Shown one piece after another: positions 25,923 through 36,540 of a DNA stretch of 64,000 nucleotides. The position numbers and the translations under genes were made by a program. This DNA comes from Poecilobothrus nobilitatus (lineage: Eukaryota > Arthropoda > Insecta > Diptera > Dolichopodidae), in NCBI GenBank assembly GCA_947095535.1, contig OX352773.1:210138093-210202092 (forward strand). Reading direction: 5' to 3'. Numbering within the stretch: position 1 is the stretch's first letter; each line of letters starts with the position of its first letter. The notes beneath the pieces are model-generated. The model was not told where the DNA came from. It ran no database searches and saw only the letters and a program-made list of their open reading frames with translations.

Positions 25923-27088
25923 TCATTTTGTTTAATAGCAATTATTAAAGCTTTTCAAATGAAATATGATATATATAATATTTATAAATTATAATCCTAT
26001 TCTCTAACTTTAAGCCTAACATAAAAGAAAAGTTTAGAAATAGAACTTCACTTCAGTTTGTAGATTAATAATTTGGTTATGATAATGACCAGAAATATAA
26101 TTGTTGCCTATAGGTGTAAAATCTTTAAATAAATGCTTTATATGTTTTTTTTTTAAATATTCCCAAACAGTTCGATTTTAAAAAAAAATATTAAAATTTT
26201 CATATGAGTATGCTATTGTTATTGTATAATTGAATGATTCTTCTTAAAAATGCCTTCTATGTATCTTCACATAAGTAAATACAAATGTCAAAGAGAAATT
26301 TAAATGTGTCAAAAAATTTAAATCCTTCTTCTTCTTCTCATTGTTAATATATTTTCAATTGTAAAATAAAAGGTTATTCTTGATTCTTCTTACCAAACAT
26401 AAAACATAAAAAGTTACTTAAATAAATTGGGGTTTTAACGTTTTTTTTTTTTTTGGAAAGGTTACACGTGAGAAAAATTGAAATCAAATAAAAACAACAT
26501 AAACCATTAAATATTTATAAACTAAAAAAAAAAAAATTTTTCAAAATCATGTCAAAATCCACAGATTTTTCTTTAAAGAGAAAGATGTACGTTACTTTTA
26601 GAAGATTGTAGGTACTTTTAAATGATTGTAAGATGTTTTGTTTCAATTATTTTATAAGATTAAAGTTCTTTAAATGAAACGTTTATAATTTTAGCTTTAT
26701 TTTGGATCCAATATAAAACCGATACTATCGCTACATTATAATAGGATAACATTCTACATTATAAACTATCTTTTTCTAAACTATCTTTTTATAATTAATA
26801 ATATTTTTTAAAAAGTGCTTGTTCCATTCCCTTTGAAATATTTTTTATTATACTTATCAACAAGTTAAGTAGTATGAATATTCCGTTACATATAGAAAAC
26901 CTATAAATATCAGGAAACTTAACTATAAAATAATAATTTTAACCTTGTGTGGATCCACCCTATATTTTGATACAATAATCAATTGTTATAATTAACACCG
27001 ATTTACTTTTTTTTTACAACAATCAAATACAAAATAATCCTATTGAAGAAGTCAGAGCAATGTGTTTCAAAAAAGAATCTAAACATTA
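25923..27088. other. Non-coding DNA between a SINE and the piggyBac element
   Basis: A/T-rich, with T- and A-runs and a short CTTCTTCTTCTTCTC run near 26325. No gene was seen. Confidence 0.55.
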
Positions 27089-27102
27089 TTAACCCTTTCG
27101 TG
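27089..27102 (+). repeat. piggyBac left TTAA target and inverted repeat
   Basis: TTAA is followed directly by CCCTTTCGTG, the mirror of the right end. The next bases (GGCCTATACG) are not shared with the right end, so the perfect inverted repeat is 10 bp. Confidence 0.9.
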
Positions 27103-27878
27103 GGCCTATACGTTTCTATAGAAAATTAAATATTTTTTTCTTATTTTAGCAGCTTTTAAGCTATTCTAATTTGGTTTTTAACAATTTTTGGTTTATGTTA
27201 TGTTTTGGACAAAAGTTTCACTTGGTGGGAATTATACTTCCCGTGGCCCATCGCAAATAACAAAAAACAAATACATATTAGGATAATTAATTCAGTGATT
27301 TTATTAAAAAAGGAAAGAAAAAACAATTCATATAAAACGAAAAACTTAACAAAAATAACAAAAAACAATTCATATAAAACAAAAAAATTCTTCCAAAAAT
27401 TAAAATTAAAAAATATTTATTTATTATGAAATTTTGAAAAGCATTTGTCAATGCATAACGGCACCATGCATGTTGAGCAAATGAATTTTGTACGTTTTTC
27501 TTTTACTTTAGTACTACAAAGCCTGCATCTTCTGTACGTTTTTGATTTCTCTGCGAAATGAGAACCCACTTGAGTGAGTCTCACATCATCTGGTACGCAA
27601 CGTTTATGTGACAGAAAATTTACAGCAGTTTTGTAGTGTTTTTTAGATGTGAAGTTGTTAATTAATTGATTGGCCAAACGTAGTCTAAATGCCAGTTGAT
27701 CTCCAGCATTTCTTTTTGAAATTTTCCATAAAAGAAACGAATTTACTATACATAAGTCAATCAAATGATACAAAATTCGATGCCACCATTTCACAGATCT
27801 TCGCCCTATAGCGTAACGCTCTTTATATTGATCGAATCGATCCACTCCACCCATTATTTTATTGTACATGTATATAAC

Positions 27879-27937
27879 CTGCAACAAAGTATTTTTTATT
27901 TGTTATTTATTATTTATTACAAAAAATATTTATTTAC
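27879..27937 (-). other. 59-nt intron in the piggyBac transposase
   Basis: On the minus strand the exon ends CCAAAG and the intron begins GTAAATAA and ends TTTGTTGCAG, with a T-rich run before the AG. Removal joins two codons without a frame change (phase 0) and restores the family motif running from CPK into YNKIMGGVD. Reading through instead gives six other residues and a stop at 27917. Its length is typical of short insect introns. Confidence 0.85.
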
Positions 27938-28581
27938 CTTTGGACAAGGAATATCCTCTTTCTTGCCATTTTTATTTTTACGTTGCACGATGGAAGTGTC
28001 TTTTGGGCTATATAGGCTGGATAATACAGATACTTCCCTACTATCCATCCATTTAACAGCTGCTACAACATTTCTTGTAGCAAATTTGTGTTCTCCCTTT
28101 TTCATATGTAATTTATTCTTTGGTTTCAGTATTTCTGGTAGTCCTTTGCGATTTCCGCGTACTGTACCACAAGAATATATATTTTTTTTCTTCAAGAGCT
28201 TAACTATTTTGAAAGTAGTGAAAAAATTGTCAAATGCTACTAAAACCGGTTTTCGTTGCAAATTTTTAGTTAAATTTAGAATTACACTTTCTCCTAAACC
28301 AAACTTCTTAGATTCTGCACCTTCTTTTTTCTTACCAGTGTAAACATCAAATTTTATAACGTAGCCAGTTTTGGAATCTGACAGGCACCAAACCTTGTAT
28401 CCTCGTTTTACAGGTTTTTGAGGCATATATTGTTTAAGGCTGGATCGACCTTTAAAAGGAATCATTGATTCATCAATCGATAAATAATTCGAATGACTAT
28501 AAGATTCCTGACAATTATTGTTGATTTTATTTAGTAACGGTCTTATTTTAAATAGTTTGTCGTGGTTTACATCGGATTTAT

Positions 28582-28609
28582 TTGTATTCATTGAATTGTA
28601 TTCATTGAA
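28582..28609 (-). repeat. 14-bp tandem duplication that breaks the transposase frame
   Basis: The + strand carries TTGTATTCATTGAA twice in direct succession (28582-28595 and 28596-28609). Fourteen bases shift the frame, and counting only one copy keeps the frame open across the join. It coincides with the point where the conserved N-terminal core of the transposase is missing, so it may be the scar of an internal deletion. Confidence 0.85.
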
Positions 28610-29366
28610 TAAGATAAATCCTCAGTCCATTCCTCATTATCATCTTCTTCACTCTCTTCACTCGCATCATTATCAAAAATTAAATTATTATCAAATTCTT
28701 CTTCTAGTACAAAATCTTGTATCAATTCATTGGGAGTCTGACTCTTTGATGTCTCCTCTAATGCTTGCAATTCTTCCCTAGCACCGAAATCAGCTTCTCC
28801 CTCAGAAAGTTCATCATCAGATGGTAAGCAAAAGCACATCTCCAAAACCTTCTCAACATGTTTTGGATTTTCCAAATCGAAATTTGAGATTTTATCCATT
28901 TGAATCTAAATTCAAAAAAAAAAAGAAAATGTAGTGTTCGTTGGGAAGTATAATTCCCACCACAACTAATTGGTCGTGAGCCGTGGGAAAAATACTTCCC
29001 ACCTAATAAAATTCACTTTACATTCGATCCAGACAAAATATTTTTTTTTTAGTACTTTAAAAGAATAATATAATAAACACTACTTACTTTTTTTATCAAT
29101 TTTGAAAAATATATTCGCAAATATAAAAATAAACTAGAAAAAATCACAAAATTAGCAAATTCAAAATTGCAAACTGTCACTTTTAATGAATCTTCACCAA
29201 AATATTTAAAAATAAACTTTTCAGAGGTGCTGCCACCACTGTTATTATATTTTCACATTTAGATTATTGTTAATAGATGACTCTGAAATCAAAAAATTAT
29301 TCGTACCGGTAAAATTTTAGTTTTTATAAGGTTTTTTAACAGGTGGGAAGTATACTTCCCATAACT

Positions 29367-29380
29367 CACGAAAGGGTTAA
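29367..29380 (-). repeat. piggyBac right inverted repeat and TTAA target
   Basis: CACGAAAGGG followed by TTAA closes the element. A palindrome, GGGAAGTATACTTCCC, lies only a few bases inside it (29345-29360). Confidence 0.9.
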
Positions 29381-29799
29381 GAAAATCTTTCTACATCACT
29401 CAAGTTGAGCCATTAGGTGAGGCATTTTGATAAAACTAAAAACATTGATTCACATACTAAAATATATTGTGGGCATCAAGGATCATCATTTACGCATTCT
29501 ATAGTAATTAGAAAACCAACGATTTAAAAGAATATTTACTATTTTATATTTACATGATTATATTATTTACATGAATCAACAGAAAAATAAAATAAAAAAA
29601 AAAATCATTTTTGACACTGACAACTGTTATTCAAAACGTAAAATCATTTAAAGGTAAGTTTTCTCTTACCTATGTTCCACATTAAAATAAAAAAAAAAAT
29701 GGAAACCCAAAATAATTACAAATGTGCGTGCCTTTTTTTAAAAGTACATGATTTTTAGAACATTTTCCTAAAAATATTTGAAAATTTTACTTATTAGTT
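29381..29799. other. Non-coding DNA right of the piggyBac element
   Basis: No gene or clear repeat was seen. It is A/T-rich, with A-runs near 29593 and 29689. Confidence 0.5.
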
Positions 29800-30295
29800 A
29801 CACTCTGTTCGTTCATCGGTTCCTCTATTCAAAAAACTTTTACACCGTTTAATATAGAGAAAATGAAACTTTAAACCACGGATAGATCTTATAAAAAATT
29901 AATGTTGTGGAATAATTTTTTTTATCTAGCCCTCCCAATACAGAGCTAGAACTAATTAAACTTAAGAAAAACTCTATTTTCAAATGTTTATAACACAACT
30001 TAAAGTTTAAAACATTTAAATCTTTTTATATCTTATATAATTTTTTACAAATTGATAATTTTTCAAATTTAATAAATTTGCCGTTATCTGAAACACTATT
30101 TTGAAAAATTATAGCTGCTCCGTATCTCCGGAACGTTGAAATTTTAATTTTGACAGTTCCAATATTATATTTTAAAAAAAAGTAATCACAGTTCCAAAAA
30201 ACTTTTTATAACCTTTTTGATAATGTGCGCCCTTAAAAACCTTTGGTTTTACCTAATACCTTGTTATTTTTTTATTCGAAACTGAACGTATATGT
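29800..30295 (+). repeat. Unclassified interspersed repeat, copy 1
   Basis: It opens ACACTCTGTTCGTTCATC and has ACTTTTACACCGTTTAAT and, near the end, TGTGCGCCCTTAAAAACCTT followed by a TACCTAATACCTTGTT-like block. The same blocks in the same order occur at 54990-55665. No protein, ends or target duplication were recognised. Confidence 0.5.
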
Positions 30296-31050
30296 TATTC
30301 ACTTTAAAAGGATAATCAATAACATAATAAACATAACCTATAACTCAAATCGAACATAATACATTTTCACATTTACGATCAGATATTTTTATATAACTAC
30401 TCATCTTAAATCTTTTAAGTTAGGGTTAAGGTTAAGTGTTTAATATCTTTTTTTTCTTTGTTTCTGTTTTTATTTTTTGATATACATATGTATATGTCAC
30501 GTGTAGGTTTGTCTATATTATGTACATAAAAAAAAAAAAATTTTCTTTTATTTTATAACGATTTTCATTATCACAACAACAAAAAGAATAGCAACAAAAG
30601 ACGCGTTCCTTTACAATGTCTTCCTTTTTTGATATGGTTAGTAAAAAAATCAAAATCTTAAGTGTTTACAGTGACTAAACAAATTCTTTTTTACTCTTAT
30701 TAAAAATATTCTATCTCTTTTTTAATTATTTGTTATTGTTTATGTTTTGTTCTTTTAACACAAGAAAATATTAAATTGCAATGTTTTTCGTTAAAATAAT
30801 TTTTTTTTCATTACATATTTCACACTTTACAAATAAGACGTTTGGATGATGATTTTTCTTTTGTTTTATACTAAACAGTATATCATATATTTAATATTAA
30901 TGGAATTATTTTTAAAAAAAATCAACAATTGTTTATTACTTTATTTTTTACCATTTTTTGATTTTTAATTTGTAAGTTTAAAGCAAAACTTCAAACAATC
31001 AATTTTATGCGTAAAACTTCACATTTCCTTCGAACAAAAACAAAAATAAA
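30296..31050. other. Non-coding A/T-rich DNA
   Basis: Nothing recognisable beyond T- and A-runs; no gene was seen. Confidence 0.5.
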
Positions 31051-31622
31051 ACGAGGATGAGTGTAGTAGAGTAAATTGTGATAACTCTAAGATGCCATAA
31101 AACTTGATGTGATCTTTTACAAAATTTCAGATGTTCGATATAATTAAGTATGATCTAATTAAGATATATTTATGTAAATTTTGGAAGCCACGCGAACCTG
31201 TTATCACAGACTAACTAAATTTAATATAAATTATTACCATAAAACTTGATCACCGTTTACATAATTTTACATGTTTTACACATACCTTTAATAGCTTTTA
31301 GATAACTTTAATAGACACTGAGTTATTTTCATTTAAACCTGCTAGGTGTATGGCAGCACCTCGAATACGCTGGCCTATCATTCCCGATTAATTAATACCG
31401 AAACTAATTATTTTGAAAAAGTAACTTGGTAAAAATTTCAAAATTCTAGATCTTTTTTATTTTTTGAATTATCGTACTGACGGAAAGACGGACGTGACTG
31501 AATCGATTACGAAATCGATTCTGAACCATAATATATATAATTTATCAGATTTATCTCGGCTTCTTTAAGATAACCCAAACTTAATAACAAATTTGTTATA
31601 TGTTACATACGTTCATACGAGT
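31051..31622 (+). repeat. Shorter copy of the 49-kb repeat family
   Basis: It shares, in the same order with the copy at 48983-50046, ACGAGGATGAGTGTAGTAGA, GCCATAAAACTTGATC, AATAGACACTGAGTTATTTT, ATTATCGTACTGACGGA and TTCATACGAG. It lacks the tandem 298-bp unit, so it may be nearer to the ancestral arrangement. Confidence 0.7.
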
Positions 31623-33789
31623 CAAAAGAATATATAATTACAAAAAATTTAATTTAAACTTTATAAGTTAAAAGTTAATCAACAAAAATGTACCTCAAAA
31701 TTTAAAATGGTATTGTGTTACGGTATTGTATAATAGTTAAGTTATTTAGTTAAAATGCTTTAAAGAATCTATTGAGTGCGAAATTATATATATAGATAGT
31801 TTTTAATAAAAATATTATTTTTCTAACATATTTCCACAAATCCCCTTTTATATCCTCCATGTATCTATTACTGTATACGTTAACATGTAACTACGGGCTT
31901 ATTGGCCAAACTATTAAACAGCAAGCAAAATTTAAAAAAATTGTAGAACTTAACAAGAAACCATTAATATTCTTTATGGCAACATAGAACTAAAAAATAC
32001 GAATGTATCTAATAATCTTATATGCTAGAGAATATAGGTTATAATAGAAGACGACATAATTTCGCATAAGTTTTAGAGTTCTAAGTAGAAGTACGTAATT
32101 AATTTTTAAAAATGGAATTGAAAAGCATGATATGAAATGTTTTTTCTTACTTTTGAAAGCCCACATAAGTAAAACAATAAACATAATTGAGAAACATAAA
32201 ATTGCTAAATTTGTTTTAAACAGAATTTTACATGTTTACAATCCATTAAGTCATTTGTCATTTGCCAATATTTATATTTAAAAGAATTCGATCAAGACTA
32301 TTATTAACTAAAGTAAAGTCCAAAACCATACGCTTACGCATAATCCTGACGAACTAGTGAACAATAAATTTTTTTAGCATTCGTCGAAATATTGGAACAA
32401 TTTCACTCTTTCATAAATGCCTTATATATAGGTGATGACACTTGTTCTATTGAACTACATTCAATTACCAATACCCTCATGCAAGTCCAATGTACTACGA
32501 GAGAGGCAGAACCTACCCATTTCTATATACAGTACTCATTTCTTCTATTTAGGAAACTCTTAGATGATTAAAAACTGATTATGAAAACTCAGTCGTTGTG
32601 ACAACTGCTAAGACTTGGAACATACTTCCATCAAATCTGTTTCCTTCTATCATTATTATTTCTTTCTACAATTTGAAACAATTCAAAAAGAAACTCTATA
32701 TTATATTCATATCTAATTAATTCTCGGGATCTCTTTTAATATCTTACATTGGTATATAAAGAGATCCGTTCCTAGCGTTTATTTAGCGTGTAAATAAAAA
32801 AAAACGTATAAATTTTACTTTCAATAATCAAAACAATTATATTTTTTATTAAAATAATTTAATTTTAATACAAGGAACACCAACAGTTTTTTTCTAATTA
32901 AAAAGAAAACCAGAAATAAAGTGACTATTTTGTAATAAAAAATCAAAAAACATTTTACAAACTGCAAGAATCAAAGATTCACTTTGAAATCTGTACAAAA
33001 TTGAATAAGTTATGGTTTAGATATAACTTAACGAATTCATTTATAAAATCTTAGTTTTTCAAACAACTCTTAAAAATTATTATAAAATAAATATTATAAT
33101 TGAAGTGCTAATGGTCAAATCAATTTGAAAACACTGTAAAATATTTCAATATTTTTTAGCAATAAAATAAAAAAAAATCAAAACAAAATTTAAAATTTAA
33201 ATTAAGTGTTAAATAGTTACTAACAATCGAATTGATGATTACTTCTTACAGTGTTTACACTATTGTTAGAACTTGTCATAGAAAAATATTTACAATAGAT
33301 TCAAATTATTGACTAAATTGATTTGATTAATTATAGAATAAGCCTTGAATGTTAAAAAAAAAACCAAATATTTGTTTTTCCCCAATTGAACTTATTGAAT
33401 GTCCATCATTATTTTGAATGAATAATGAATCAATTGAAACCACATTTTTTCTACATTATTAAATAAAATGATTGTTAGAGTAGAATGGATCTAATGATGA
33501 TAACTAAATTTTCATATTTTAATATTTATTTTTTGGATTTTCTTCTTAGTCATACTTTGACTATTTTATATTTGAAAATTTGGCTAACTAAAAAAACTTT
33601 TAAAAATCACCTTGTTTAATTTTTTAAAGTGTACATATATGTTTCATCAAGTAAAATTTGTTATAGTGATCAAAATATGTAATAAGTAATGAAATTTTTA
33701 TTGTTTTCTTATCATTTTAATTGTTATGGCACGACGTAGATTTTAAAATTAAATCGCTCTTTTCAGTACATTTCTATATAATCAATATC
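31623..33789. other. Non-coding DNA enclosing a LINE relic
   Basis: Apart from the RT relic (32340-32720) I see no gene. The 64-codon minus-strand frame at 31990-32184 is low-complexity. Confidence 0.5.
32340..32720 (+). mobile_element. CR1/Jockey-like LINE relic: RT active-site motif and C-terminus
   Basis: In the frame starting at 32401 the reading FHSFINALYIGDDTCSIELHS contains the FxxDD active-site block of a reverse transcriptase (usually Y/F-A/V-D-D, here YIGDD at 32425-32439). A second frame, ending at the stop 32718-32720, gives TTAKTWNILPSNLFPS and then YNLKQFKKKL, matching the common C-terminal block in which TARLWNSLP precedes FP and FKxxL. The sequence between them is much shorter than in an intact element, so an internal deletion is likely. 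No target duplication or tail was found. Confidence 0.65.
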
Positions 33790-34125
33790 TATTACAACTT
33801 CGAGTAAGAGTACTGGTACTGATAGCCATTAATATTTTCCCAGTTCCATCAGTACGTACAAAAATTTAATGATAATCATTAACAATTACTAAAAAATACT
33901 AATAATAGATACTAATAATTACCAAAATACTGGTTCTTATACTTGGTGGATATTGAAAAAATACTGGTGATTACCAACAGCAGTACTTTTATTAGTACTT
34001 ATATTTTTTTAATATTAGTAACGCGTATCAATTCTTTTACTTAAATGATGTATCAGTACTTGTACTTTTTACTTTACTCACTAGAAAAAATACTGGAATA
34101 CAGTTTTGGTAGTACTTATATGACT
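33790..34125 (+). repeat. Region dense in AGTACT / TACTGGT motifs
   Basis: Within about 330 bases AGTACT, ATACTGG, CAGTAC and TTAGTACTTATA recur about a dozen times, irregularly spaced. There is no clear period. It may be a decayed satellite; I see no gene here. Confidence 0.4.
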
Positions 34126-34795
34126 AAACTAACTGATCCTAATTTAATTTAACATTTAAAAGCTTAAATCAAAATATATGAAAAGTTAAATGAGACGCTT
34201 TACGTGCATTTAATATTACTACAGAGTTTTCTTTAAAAACTTAGTAAATAAATATTTTATATGTTATATACTTATATATGTATATGTTTACACACAAAAT
34301 AGGCAGCACCTAAAACTTAGTGATAAAAGTAACTAAATAAATAATAAAAAAAAAAATGATATATGTCGCCTAGTCAATATGTGACTTTTTCTACTTATAA
34401 CTAAACCTTTTTAAAATAATTTTATGCAAATGTGTAAAACAATTTGACATTCCTGTTAATGACTTTTGAACTATGTATCTTTAAATTTCTAAAATTTTGA
34501 AATCCAATTAACATAAATATGATATCATATAATATATAATAGGTATTATTATTTTTATTGAACAAAGCTCAAATATAAAAGGTCAAAAATTTAATAAAAA
34601 AAAATTTGACATAAATTTAAATATTACTTGTCAATTTTTTTTTTTTTATTTGCCTCTAATATCAAATATATTGCAATTAAAATATATATATGTACATATG
34701 TATTAATAAAATATTTTATATCATTTCAATAGAAAAATTTATTATGTCATAGAGATAAATTATTTTTATCAATTATTATTAATTATTAACATAAT

Positions 34796-34850
34796 ATGAC
34801 TTCTTCATAATTTAACACACTTATACAGTTTTAAATTATGAAGAAGTCAT
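34796..34850. repeat. 20-bp inverted repeat with 15-nt loop
   Basis: ATGACTTCTTCATAATTTAA at 34796-34815 is mirrored exactly at 34831-34850. The inner motif ATGACTTCTTCATA appears again at about 45488-45501. Confidence 0.85.
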
Positions 34851-35184
34851 TATAGTTCCGTGATTATAGTTCTTATTATCTTATGTATATTGGTTAAGTA
34901 AGAATATAGTAAATATAATTCTGAACTGAGCCAAACTAAATTATATTTTAAATATCCATGAATTTCTCAGTAAATTTTATAATTATTTTTATGATCCTGT
35001 TATAAAATTAAGTGTGATTTCAAACGAAGTTAATTTACCAACAAAATTAATTAAACAAATTTATAAGCAAAGTGCCTACCAAAAATCTCCATTTCTTGCA
35101 AAAAAAAAGAGACAGTACAGCAACGCAGTATTTCTCTATTAATGTATGCGACTTTAGATCATGTTAAATACTATTTTTTTTTCT

Positions 35185-35330
35185 ACGCTGTAAACACCGA
35201 GGGAGTGTGAGTTTACATCGCACACACGTCGTAAGGATAATTCCCCCTTACGACATTTACAGCCACATTTAGGAAAGGCTGTGTAATTTGCTTGTCACAT
35301 TTATGTAACACGGGAATAGACTAAAAAAAA
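35185..35330 (+). mobile_element. SINE copy lacking its 5' head (same family as 56.4 and 59.4 kb)
   Basis: From ACGCTGTAAACACCGAGGG on, it matches the other copies: GGAGTGTG, CACACGTCGTAAG, CCCTTACGACATTTACAGCC and the CACATTTATGTAAC end, then an A-run. The A box is absent and the B box is damaged (GAGTTTACATC). Confidence 0.8.
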
Positions 35331-36377
35331 AAACTATTTTTTTAACCAAACAGTAAATTAAGAAACCTTTGATATAGTAATGTACTAATTAATTTCGAAC
35401 CTTTTCCTTTAATCAGAATCTGTATAAAGTTTTGTAAATGAATTTTAAAGATTAATTTCGTGAAAGACTATTAATAACTAACCTAAACTGTAATTTACTA
35501 TAATTCTACTATCTAAAGCTAACAATCACCATCACAATTGTGATAAAAATTTTCAATTTCATCGTTTTATTTACAAACATATTTACAAAAACACTTATAT
35601 AACTACATAGAAAATACTTTTTTATTTGGTTTCTTATTTCTTAGATATCATCTTACTGAATTTTTAAGAGATTAATTAATAAACAAATAAAATTAAAATG
35701 TTTTTATACAAGTAAATAATATATTATATCTTGAAAATAAATTATGATTAGATTTTTCTTAAAAATTGCATTATAAATTAATTTATTATAAACAATAATA
35801 GAATGCACAAGAGAATAGTGCTTCCTTCCTTTTTAACTTGACACTAAAATTCTTGAAAAGAAATTTGTTTAAGTATTAATTGCATTTTACTTAATTTTTT
35901 TTTTTACAAAAACAATGTTACTAAGTACCAAATTTTTTACTCAAATAATTTTCTTTAAAAATTTTTTAAATAAATACGCACTAAATATCCTTGAGCTCCT
36001 CAGGGTGTTCTCTATGGGCATTCAATTTAGTTTAAGAATTATAAAATTATTATAACTTACTTTCAAGTGGTTTAAGACCACAGTGATTCATATTCATTCA
36101 AAAAAACGTTCACCAAAACAAATTCAACCGTATCTTTGTACATATACAGAATCATTTTAAAAAAATTTTTAACTTAAAGAATGTTTTTGAGAGATATTCA
36201 TAAATTATATTAGAACTATTTGTCAGTATTACAATATCGAATAAAAAAATGTGATCTAATTTTATTAATATTTTGATTTGAAACTTTACATTGCAGTTAT
36301 AACTTAAGAGGCATTTATTCACTATTATATAATTTAATTCAGTAATTTTTAACAAGCATCTTATTGACAATATTGTC

Positions 36378-36440
36378 TGGAGGGGTTTGTTGAACACATG
36401 GGGTTGGAGTTTTAAATATTAACGGAGGAGTTTGTTGAAC
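36378..36440 (+). repeat. Direct repeat of TTTGTTGAACA
   Basis: CTGGAGGGGTTTGTTGAACA and ACGGAGGAGTTTGTTGAACA lie about 45 bp apart. Confidence 0.6.
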
Positions 36441-36470
36441 ATTTTATTTATTTGAAATATTTTATTTTAT

Positions 36471-36540
36471 TTTTTTATATCTTTAATTTTTATTTTTTTA
36501 TATCTTTAATTTTTATTTTTTTATATCTTTAATTTTTATT
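36471..36540 (+). repeat. Three 23-bp tandem units
   Basis: TTTTTTATATCTTTAATTTT plus TAT repeats three times with period 23. Confidence 0.9.

Larger units (their letters stand above)
27417..28899 (-). pseudogene. piggyBac transposase (DDE_Tnp_1_7 type), interrupted, with one intron
   Basis: The start codon at 28899 opens an acidic N-terminal part rich in Glu and Asp. At 28582-28609 a 14-bp tandem duplication shifts the frame. The second frame begins with the DKLFKIRPLL block and holds the first two catalytic aspartates, in LSIDESMIPFKGR and LVAFDNFFTT, about 81 residues apart as in piggyBac. A GT..AG intron (27879-27937) then joins CPK to VIYMYNKIMGGVDRFDQ, which carries the third aspartate. 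The protein ends in a cysteine-rich zinc-binding tail (CRLC, CSTC, LCIDKC and a final FH). Discounting the duplication, the reading is about 469 residues, against roughly 550-600 for the family. About 130 residues between the acidic tail and DKLFKIRPLL appear to be missing, so the copy is probably inactive even apart from the frameshift. Confidence 0.9.
27093..29376 (-). mobile_element. piggyBac-family DNA transposon, 2.28 kb, damaged
   Basis: The element sits between two TTAA tetranucleotides (27089-27092 and 29377-29380), the target used and duplicated by the piggyBac superfamily. Both ends read CCCTTTCGTG inward, a 10-bp perfect terminal inverted repeat. Just inside the ends are copies of a palindromic motif, GGGAAGTATACTTCCC or a near match, at about 27227-27245 (left), 28945-28960, 28984-29001 and 29344-29360 (right). 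These are probable transposase-binding sites, by inference. The transposase lies on the minus strand (27417-28899) and is broken. At 2.28 kb the element is close to the usual 2.3-2.5 kb, but its coding part is shortened. The boundaries are clear; the class is certain from ends, target and catalytic motifs together. Confidence 0.95.
34126..36377. other. Non-coding DNA with an inverted repeat and a SINE
   Basis: Holds the 20-bp inverted repeat (34796-34850) and the SINE at 35185-35330. No gene was seen; the frame at 36152-36397 looks like a shadow. Confidence 0.5.

Noticed and set aside
27765..28781. Several + strand open frames across the piggyBac element
   Set aside because: They are antisense shadows of the transposase, which carries clear catalytic motifs on the minus strand.
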